Notes under the pieces: model-generated | Told to the model about the DNA's origin: nothing | The model's input: only the letters and a program-made list of their open reading frames with translations | Database searches by the model: none | Source: Planctomycetota bacterium | Lineage (GTDB): Bacteria > Planctomycetota > Planctomycetia > Pirellulales > Pirellulaceae | Direction of reading: 5' to 3' | DNA: 64,000 nucleotides | Assembly (NCBI GenBank): GCA_026692865.1 | Contig: JAPLNI010000028.1 | Span: forward strand, 186,001 to 250,000 | Made by a program: the position numbers and the translations under genes | Part shown: piece after piece, positions 55,093 to 64,000 of the stretch | Layout of the letters: the number at the start of each line of letters is the position of its first letter | How positions within the stretch are numbered: the first letter of the stretch is position 1

Positions 55093-55765
55093 TCGTAGAT
55101 CGATCTTCTAAGGTTCTTCTGTGCCTGACAATGATCCCGCTGATCATGTACACGACTTCTTCTGCAATATTGGTTGCGTGGTCAGCAATCTGTTCAATGT
55201 GTCGCGATGCGGAGAAGCAATGGAGGACGGTAGAAATGCTCTCTGGATGACGCTTCATGATCTCGACGAGCTGATCGATGACCTTCACGTTCATCGCATC
55301 GACTCTGTCATCAGCACTGATGACTTGGTAAGCGTGATCCATATCTTGGTTCACAAACGCATCCAGACTTTGCCGCACCATGGATGCAGCCATACCCGCC
55401 ATCTGATGCAGATCAACTGGAATATGGAAATCAGGAAATGGGCTCACACTGTGAGCTCGCTGTGCAATGTTACAAGCGAGATCGGCCATTCGCTCCAGGT
55501 CGTTATTGATCTTCATCATGGTGGTCACTCGACGCAGGTCGGCAGCCACCGGTTGGTGTAGAGCGAGCATCTTTAAACACTCCTCTTCAATTCGAACCTC
55601 ATTTTGATCAATATCTTCGTCACGCTCTATCATTTCCAAAGCTAAAGCATCATTGCGTTCAACCAAGGCTTTGACGGCCAAACCGATCATCTCCTCGACC
55701 TGGCCCGAGAGCCGCAGAAGTGAGTGAAAAGCTTCGCTAAGGTCCTGGCTTAAATGACGCGACAT
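55079..55765 (-). CDS. phoU: Phosphate-signalling regulator PhoU
   Basis: From ATG at 55765 the product has 228 residues and the usual two three-helix PhoU repeats, each with the metal-binding E-x3-D motif: NNDLERMADLACNIAQRAHS and RHIEQIADHATNIAEEVVYM. PhoU inhibits the PhoR-PhoB response when phosphate is plentiful and acts with the Pst transporter. The frame continues to 55906 but that extension (Cys-rich, unlike PhoU) is not used. It overlaps the downstream response regulator gene by 14 bases. Confidence 0.92.
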   Translation of the reverse strand: MSRHLSQDLSEAFHSLLRLSGQVEEMIGLAVKALVERNDALALEMIERDEDIDQNEVRIEEECLKMLALHQPVAADLRRVTTMMKINNDLERMADLACNIAQRAHSVSPFPDFHIPVDLHQMAGMAASMVRQSLDAFVNQDMDHAYQVISADDRVDAMNVKVIDQLVEIMKRHPESISTVLHCFSASRHIEQIADHATNIAEEVVYMISGIIVRHRRTLEDRSTNGKD

Positions 55766-55977
55766 GAATGCTCCGAGTGCGCAAAAGGGTTCGTCGATCG
55801 GCAAAAATGGACAACGGAAAGCCAAACACAAGGCTCGCCCGCCGCTACAAATCATTTTGCTCGATCGCCCCCTTGTTTCCAAGGAGCAAATCTTAGCCAT
55901 CTTCAATTAAGAAGCGATGAAGAAATAATGAAGACTAAGTGTGATTTCCTACGATCTCACTGCGATAGAAGCTCTTC

Positions 55978-56367
55978 TTAAGCTTGCAGACGAAGCTTTG
56001 CACGAGCTTGAGATACCGCTCGATCCTTCAGAGCAAATGTCTCAGGCGACGAAGAGACTATCGCCAGGGCCTTTTCAAGGTCCGATGACGCTTGTGCTTT
56101 GTCAATCGACTCTGGCTTTAGCATACGGTCAGTGAGAACATACACGGCTTCTCGTCGAACTTGCACAAACCCGCCGTCGACATAGTGGGAAGTCTCCGAC
56201 GATCCCTGCTTGACCTTCATAATCCCGAAGCCCAACCGACCTACCATCGGCGCGCGGCCAGGCAAAATCCCAATTTCACCGTCGTACAATGGCACTGTGA
56301 GCGAATCTGCCTGGAGGTCTAGCTCAGTCTTCTCAGGAGTGACAACAACACAGCGAATAGTGGCCAT
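55978..56367 (-). CDS. atpC: ATP synthase epsilon subunit
   Basis: A 129-residue F1 epsilon subunit. The N-terminal beta-sandwich (TPEKTELDLQADSLTVPLYD, then GEIGILPGRAPMVGRLGFG) is typical; the C-terminal helical part is short (SSDLEKALAIVSS ... ALKDRAVSQARAKL). The ATG at 56367 is used, since the frame start at 56379 adds only four residues. It is the last gene of the atp cluster and lies 102 bases after atpD, with a stem-loop between them. Confidence 0.93.
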   Translation of the reverse strand: MATIRCVVVTPEKTELDLQADSLTVPLYDGEIGILPGRAPMVGRLGFGIMKVKQGSSETSHYVDGGFVQVRREAVYVLTDRMLKPESIDKAQASSDLEKALAIVSSSPETFALKDRAVSQARAKLRLQA

Positions 56368-56412
56368 AGTAAAAATCAAACAATCAAAAACAAATTATTG
56401 AAACAGTGCTGC

Positions 56413-56469
56413 AAAAGCCTTTGGTTGGGCGAACCAACATCGAAGGCTGACGCCAGAGCAAAGGCTTTT
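56413..56469 (-). promoter_or_regulatory. Stem-loop directly after the atpD stop codon
   Basis: AAAAGCCTTT (56413-56422) and AAAGGCTTTT (56460-56469) are perfect 10-base reverse complements. On the minus-strand RNA they close a 57-base structure that starts right after the atpD stop and contains a small inner hairpin (GTTGG-TTCGC-CCAAC). It could lower atpC expression relative to atpD or stabilise the upstream message. Confidence 0.45.
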
Positions 56470-57933
<1,464 letters not shown>

Positions 57934-58002
57934 TCAGATTGGAAAGAATGAGTTGAATATAAAAGCTTGATAGTTTGTTAAAAGCGGTCGTATAGCCACA
58001 CG

Positions 58003-58914
58003 TTATCCGAGTGCTTCCACGCCACCGATGATTTCCATAATCTCTTGAGTGATTTTCGATTGCCTTGCGCGATTGAAAGTTCGCGAAAGTTGCTTGATGA
58101 TGTCACCAGCGTTTTCGGTAGCGCTCTTCATCGCGATCATTCTCGCAATTTGTTCGCTAACAGCCGCATCGAGGAAGCACTTGAAAACGCGGGCTCGGAA
58201 TGCTGCCGGAACGACTTCTTCAAGGATGCTCTCAGCCGATGGTAAGAACTCGTAATCGTCCTTGAGCTTGGAAGCTCCAGAAGCGACATCGGTTACAGCA
58301 CTAGCATTTACTTTCTTCGAATCGATCGCCAAACTTGAAATCGGTAGAAGTGTTTCGACAACTGCGACTTGCTTGGAGACAGTCAAAAACTTGGTGTAAA
58401 CGACATCCACGCGATCGATTTTTCCGGTGATGAATCTCTCCATCAAATCGTCGGCAATCTTGGCGACTTCATCGAAGGCAGGTGCGTCATCAAACTGAGT
58501 GAATGTCTTCTCAAGGGGAATGCCGCGGAACTTAAGAGCAGATATGCCCCTTTTTCCGCTAACGCTCATTGGTGAGCTACCAATCGTTTCTGCGATCTCG
58601 TTACGACGTTGAAGAGCCAGTCGCAACACCGACCCGTTATAACCTCCGCAAAGACCGCGATTGCTCGTGAGCAAAAGCATCTCAGCAGCTTTCACGGTCT
58701 CACGAGATTGTAAAAGCGGATGCGAGACCTCAGTCCCTGATTTTGCAAGATCCTGAACAATCGCAGTGATTAAATTAGTGTAGTCACTCGCAGCCGATGC
58801 ACGGTCCATCGCCTTCTTGAAGCGAGCGGTCGCGATCAACTCCATCGTTCGCGTAATCTTGCGAATGTTTTTGATGGACTTGCGGCGTTTATCGAGTAAT
58901 CGAATATTGGCCAT
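58003..58914 (-). CDS. atpG: ATP synthase gamma subunit
   Basis: A 303-residue central-stalk subunit. The N-terminal helix (MANIRLLDKRRKSIKNIRKI, then TMELIATARFKKA) and the C-terminal helix (RMIAMKSATENAGDIIKQLS, then FNRARQSKITQEI) form the rotor coiled coil, and the middle has LLTSNRGLCGGYN. Size and motifs are normal. It starts 9 bases after the atpA stop. Confidence 0.96.
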   Translation of the reverse strand: MANIRLLDKRRKSIKNIRKITRTMELIATARFKKAMDRASAASDYTNLITAIVQDLAKSGTEVSHPLLQSRETVKAAEMLLLTSNRGLCGGYNGSVLRLALQRRNEIAETIGSSPMSVSGKRGISALKFRGIPLEKTFTQFDDAPAFDEVAKIADDLMERFITGKIDRVDVVYTKFLTVSKQVAVVETLLPISSLAIDSKKVNASAVTDVASGASKLKDDYEFLPSAESILEEVVPAAFRARVFKCFLDAAVSEQIARMIAMKSATENAGDIIKQLSRTFNRARQSKITQEIMEIIGGVEALG

Positions 58915-58923
58915 GGGTTGAAC

Positions 58924-60432
58924 CTACTTCTTGAATCCAGCCTTGAAAGCCAAAATAGTCGATTTGATTGCTTCTTCCACTTCGGAAGTGAGATCTCCAA
59001 CTTGTGTAATCTTGTCAGCAAGACCCGGAGCGCGGTCCTTGAGGTGATTTTGCAAACCTGCCTCAAAGTCACGTACCTTGTCCACAGGAATGTCATCCAG
59101 GTATCCGCGTGTTGCGGCATACAGGCTGACGATCTGCTCGGCTGCCGACATCGGTTGGTATTGCTGTTGCTTGAGCAATTCCACCATTCGATAACCACGA
59201 TCGAGTTTGGATTGCGTAGCTGGATCAAGTTCGGTACCGAGCTGTGCGAATGCCTCCAACTCACGGAACGAAGCCAAGTCCAATCGCAAACCACCGGCGA
59301 CCTTCTTCATCGCCTTGATCTGTGCTGCACCACCCACGCGAGATACCGAAATACCGACGTTCATCGCCGGACGAATACCAGCGAAGAACAAGTCTGGTTG
59401 CAAGTAAATCTGGCCATCCGTGATCGAAATCACGTTAGTGGGAATGTAAGCCGAAACTTCACCTTCGAGAGTTTCGATGATCGGTAAGCTAGTTAACGAT
59501 CCGCTTCCCAGCTCCTTTGAAAGCTTAGCAGATCGCTCAAGCAATCGACTGTGACAATAGAAAACGTCTCCAGGGAACGCTTCGCGTCCTGGTGGGCGTC
59601 GCATGAGAAGACTCAATTGACGGTAAGCGACTGCTTGCTTACTCAAATCATCATAAACAATCAAAGCGTGTCCGCCGTTGAACATGTAGTGCTCGGCCAT
59701 CGCTGTTCCCGCGTACGGAGCGATGTATTGGAGCGGAGCTGGTGCCGAAGCACCTGCTACGATAACAGTCGTATAATCGAGTGCACCGTGCTTGCGAAGA
59801 GCATCGATAACCAACGCAACCGATGAATCCTTTTGACCGATCGCAACGTAAAAGCACTTCACGCCGGTGTTCTTTTGGTTGATGATCGCATCGAGAGCGA
59901 CTGCTGTCTTACCGGTCTTTCGGTCACCGATGATCAATTCCCGCTGACCGCGACCGATTGGAGTCATCGCATCCACGGCTTTGATACCGGTTTGCATTGG
60001 CTCGTGAACCGGATGACGCTCGGCAACACCTGTCGCAATGATTTCAACAGGTCGCGTTTGGGTGGTGTTAACTGGGCCTTTTCCGTCGAGTGGATTTCCA
60101 AGTGGATCGAGAACTCGACCGAGCACTGCGTCACCGACTGGAACCGACAACAACTTACCGAGCGAGCGAACTTCATCGCCTTCTTTGATCGTCAGATAGT
60201 CGCCGAGAATGATAACCCCAACGGAGTTTTCTTCGAGGTTGAACGCTAGTCCAGTTACTCCCGAAGGGAACTCGACCATCTCACCAGCCATGATGTTCGA
60301 AAGCCCGTAGACCCGAGCGATCCCGTCACCGACTTCAAGAACAGTTCCTACTTCGCGGACATCGACGGTGCTTCCGAATTGCTGGATTTCAGCTTGGATG
60401 ACCGATGCAATTTCGTCTGAGTTAAATTTCAT
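58924..60432 (-). CDS. atpA: ATP synthase alpha subunit
   Basis: A 502-residue F1 alpha subunit with P-loop [69 protein letters not shown] and the C-terminal [17 protein letters not shown]. Ordinary length. It lies 119 bases after the atpH stop; that gap shows only a weak GATGC/GCATC stem. Confidence 0.97.
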   Translation of the reverse strand: MKFNSDEIASVIQAEIQQFGSTVDVREVGTVLEVGDGIARVYGLSNIMAGEMVEFPSGVTGLAFNLEENSVGVIILGDYLTIKEGDEVRSLGKLLSVPVGDAVLGRVLDPLGNPLDGKGPVNTTQTRPVEIIATGVAERHPVHEPMQTGIKAVDAMTPIGRGQRELIIGDRKTGKTAVALDAIINQKNTGVKCFYVAIGQKDSSVALVIDALRKHGALDYTTVIVAGASAPAPLQYIAPYAGTAMAEHYMFNGGHALIVYDDLSKQAVAYRQLSLLMRRPPGREAFPGDVFYCHSRLLERSAKLSKELGSGSLTSLPIIETLEGEVSAYIPTNVISITDGQIYLQPDLFFAGIRPAMNVGISVSRVGGAAQIKAMKKVAGGLRLDLASFRELEAFAQLGTELDPATQSKLDRGYRMVELLKQQQYQPMSAAEQIVSLYAATRGYLDDIPVDKVRDFEAGLQNHLKDRAPGLADKITQVGDLTSEVEEAIKSTILAFKAGFKK

Positions 60433-60551
60433 AATGAGGATGCGTGGCTTTAGGCAATGCCGCCTGTTAAAAGTGAACTGTAAAAAATGAGTTGGCGATG
60501 CTTATCAGGGCATCAAAAATCTGATTTACAAAAAGTTTGTTTTCTTATTCT

Positions 60552-61175
60552 TTAGGAAGCAAGGCTTCCCAAACGATCACGAATTGCTTGCTCGGCCTTT
60601 GCAACCGTAGTGTTTCGCAAGTTCTTCAGTTGCCCATCGACGCTTCCATCGTAGACCACGTCCCCAACACGAATCACCAATCCACCCAAGATGGATGAAT
60701 CGACCTTGTTAGAAACAGACACGGGTGCATTGAACTTCAACGAAAGCGACGTTCGAATGGTTTCCATCGCAACGGCTTCAAGCGGCTCGGCAGTCGTCAG
60801 CAAAATCTGTAGTCGACCCGTAGCAGCATCTCGCATAACTCCGACCGACTTCTCAATCGATCGCAGCATTCCGAGTCGACGACGTCGAGCAACGACTTTC
60901 AAAAAGTTCATCAAAGTCGGTGAGACTCTCGCTCCGAAAATTCGGTCAAGCATCGCAACCTTCGACTCTACATCGATACGTGGGTTTGAAAAAATCGCCT
61001 CCAAGCCTGGTTGCTGATTCAAGACATCAGCTACCACCGTTCGCAATTCATCAACCACTTGGTCGATCGTTCCAACGCTGCCTGCAGCGGCCAGTAACGC
61101 CTTTGCATAAACTTGCCCTACATGCAACGATTCGTCATCGAAGACTGTATCAATTTTGATCATTTCAGCCGTCAT
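60552..61175 (-). CDS. atpH: ATP synthase delta subunit
   Basis: A 207-residue OSCP/delta subunit of the peripheral stalk, longer than the usual ~178 by a short N-terminal extension (MTAEMIKIDTVFDDESLHVG) before the conserved YAKALLAAA. The C-terminal part has the family pattern: PVSVSNKVDSSILGGLVIRV, then GDVVYDGSVDGQLKNLR. It is separated from atpF by only 3 bases. Confidence 0.92.
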   Translation of the reverse strand: MTAEMIKIDTVFDDESLHVGQVYAKALLAAAGSVGTIDQVVDELRTVVADVLNQQPGLEAIFSNPRIDVESKVAMLDRIFGARVSPTLMNFLKVVARRRRLGMLRSIEKSVGVMRDAATGRLQILLTTAEPLEAVAMETIRTSLSLKFNAPVSVSNKVDSSILGGLVIRVGDVVYDGSVDGQLKNLRNTTVAKAEQAIRDRLGSLAS

Positions 61176-61178
61176 AAT

Positions 61179-61898
61179 TTAGTTCCGGTTTGGAAGCTTG
61201 TTGAGAGCTTCATTGATCAAGTATTGATGATCGGTCCCATTCAACTCTCGACCCACAACGCGACGGGCTAGCGAGAACGCGAGATCGGTACTCTTACCGG
61301 CCAAATCAGACAATGCAGCCTGCTTAGCCGATTCAATATCCGACAGAGCGCGGTCTCGTTGACGGGTCGCTTCTTCTTGAGCTGCAGCCAAAATTCGCTG
61401 ACCAGCGGCTTCTGAATCCTTGCGAGCTTGCGTTAACAGGTCCTGAGCTTGAGTCGTTGCCGAAGCGAGCTTGGATTCATATTCCTTAAGCTTTGCTGCG
61501 CCATCTTCAGCCGCTTTCTTCGCCTCCGCAATCTGATTTGCAATGGTTGTCTCGCGTTTGGCAAGCCCCTCGGCGATTGGCTTCCAAGCAACCGCATACA
61601 GAACAGCCAGCAGAAGCCCGAAAACAATTAGCGAGAAGAGAGCTCCGTCAGAACGAAACTCCATCGGGTTGCCTTGCATCGGACCCGCATGATCGTGCGT
61701 TGGATCGTGATGACCGGCCGCCCCATGCGCGTCCCCGTGTACTTCATCTGCTGCGTTTGCAACAACGGCGGCCGCGTTCGTTTTGGCATCTTCTGCGCGA
61801 GCAAAACTCACACAGGAGATTCCGATTAAAGCGACCGAAAGAAGCCAAGCAGAAACAGATCCTGTTCTGCTAGAACCTAATAATGTTCCTAGAGCCAT
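61179..61898 (-). CDS. atpF: ATP synthase b subunit with N-terminal signal-like and His-rich extension
   Basis: A 239-residue peripheral-stalk subunit. It begins with a signal-peptide-like segment (VSAWLLSVALIGISCVSFAR, then AEDAK), followed by a His/Asp/Ala-rich stretch with six His between 54 and 70 (EVHGDAHGAAGHHDPTHDH). The transmembrane helix lies at about 84-106 (LFSLIVFGLLLAVLYAVAWK), then the long Ala/Glu/Lys coiled coil starting AEGLAKRETTIANQIAEAKK. Typical b subunits have ~160 residues, so the N-terminal ~80 residues are extra and would face the periplasm. Confidence 0.9.
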   Translation of the reverse strand: MALGTLLGSSRTGSVSAWLLSVALIGISCVSFARAEDAKTNAAAVVANAADEVHGDAHGAAGHHDPTHDHAGPMQGNPMEFRSDGALFSLIVFGLLLAVLYAVAWKPIAEGLAKRETTIANQIAEAKKAAEDGAAKLKEYESKLASATTQAQDLLTQARKDSEAAGQRILAAAQEEATRQRDRALSDIESAKQAALSDLAGKSTDLAFSLARRVVGRELNGTDHQYLINEALNKLPNRN

Positions 61899-62029
61899 GA
61901 CAATTGTTCTTCAAAGATTGGACGATTGCGAACATTCAATAAAACAATAAACAGAACTTTGTGAGCAACAGGCGATCAAGCTTGTCGACACGAACAGTTT
62001 CCGTTCGCGAGCAGAAGTCGGACAACGGC

Positions 62030-63779
<1,750 letters not shown>

Positions 63780-63787
63780 GCCGCGCT

Positions 63788-64000
63788 CTATCGCTGTCTA
63801 GTATCTTGACTGATGTTACGGATCGATAAGGCGGATTCTAATACGACGAACGGAAAATAACAGCCCAGCAGGCTAGCTGCGAAAGATTTGTCTAGCGGCC
63901 ATTTTGTCGCAGCAGCGCCCAGGATAGCGACCGCAACGACTCCGAACCGCCAAAGAACAGTCAGAATTGGCATCGCCGCAGCATTTTCCCGACCAAACCT
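63788..64000 (-). CDS. C-terminal part of an AtpI-like membrane protein (partial)
   Basis: A frame open to the right edge of the window and ending 8 bases before atpB. The visible ~70 residues hold two hydrophobic segments (ILTVLWRFGVVAVAILGAAA and FAASLLGCYFPFVVLESALS). Its position just ahead of atpB, size and composition fit the ATP synthase I chain (AtpI) or a related small Fo assembly factor. ATG at 63973 could be internal or the true start. Confidence 0.45.
   Translation of the reverse strand, partial: RFGRENAAAMPILTVLWRFGVVAVAILGAAATKWPLDKSFAASLLGCYFPFVVLESALSIRNISQDTRQR

Noticed and set aside
55766-55906. Longer N-terminus for PhoU
   Set aside because: The Cys-rich extension is unlike PhoU, which begins naturally at MSRHLSQ.

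Overview
The window looks like a chromosomal segment of a planctomycete, most likely of the Pirellula/Rhodopirellula group (order Pirellulales). The evidence is the mix of clade-typical genes: a DUF1559 pseudopilin-like protein, a BBP7-type outer-membrane barrel, secreted proteins with LEPR-XLL-like N-termini, a Ser/Thr kinase with an extracytoplasmic sensor, an archaeal-type methenyl-tetrahydromethanopterin cyclohydrolase, the hpnCDE squalene genes, and an AtpB with a long insertion. Base composition is moderate by eye, neither clearly AT- nor GC-rich. Several starts are GTG and many genes lack an obvious Shine-Dalgarno site.

Region 1 (1-13 kb) is a mosaic of short transcription units: the 3' end of a lectin-like gene, a PAP2 phosphatase, a Nudix hydrolase, a CCA-adding/poly(A) polymerase family enzyme, a gamma-glutamylcyclotransferase coupled to an unknown gene, mscL, a kinase fused to a TAXI-type binding domain, a secreted transglutaminase-like protein, asnB, a lactonase and an HD hydrolase. 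Region 2 (13-31 kb) holds the BBP7 barrel, a 1,299-residue DUF11/SdrD-type surface protein, a DUF485-actP acetate transport pair, an HtrA-like protease, mch, an M50 protease, a 56-residue Lys/Ala-rich histone-H1-like gene, a FemAB/CelD-like acyltransferase, a histone-deacetylase-family enzyme and a hexose-phosphate mutarotase.

Region 3 (32-46 kb) holds the DUF1559 gene, a neutral-ceramidase-family gene broken by a one-base frameshift, an anti-sigma-like membrane protein, a GT39 glycosyltransferase, ispH, the divergent hpnC-hpnD-hpnE operon (isoprenoid supply and squalene synthesis side by side), and a large secreted subtilase with an exact 47-residue C-terminal repeat. Region 4 (46-54 kb) has a methyltransferase-like gene, a partial Tad pilus set (cpaB-cpaC-cpaE), an AcpH-like gene, a DinB-like gene, mtnB and a cold-shock-domain protein. 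Region 5 (54-64 kb), all on the minus strand, is a phoU-phoB-like pair and the complete F1Fo ATP synthase cluster atpB-E-F-H-A-G-D-C, with the C-terminus of an AtpI-like gene at the window edge.

Intergenic spaces carry at least two families of imperfect inverted repeats (about 7.1, 10.8, 25.8 and 46.9 kb; and 12.1 and 54.2 kb) and several hairpins, including one between atpD and atpC. No rRNA, tRNA, CRISPR array, transposase or prophage gene was recognised. No complete, clearly new multi-gene system was found. The most unusual items are the kinase-TAXI fusion, the frameshifted ceramidase, the small histone-like gene, the subtilase repeat and the repeat families.
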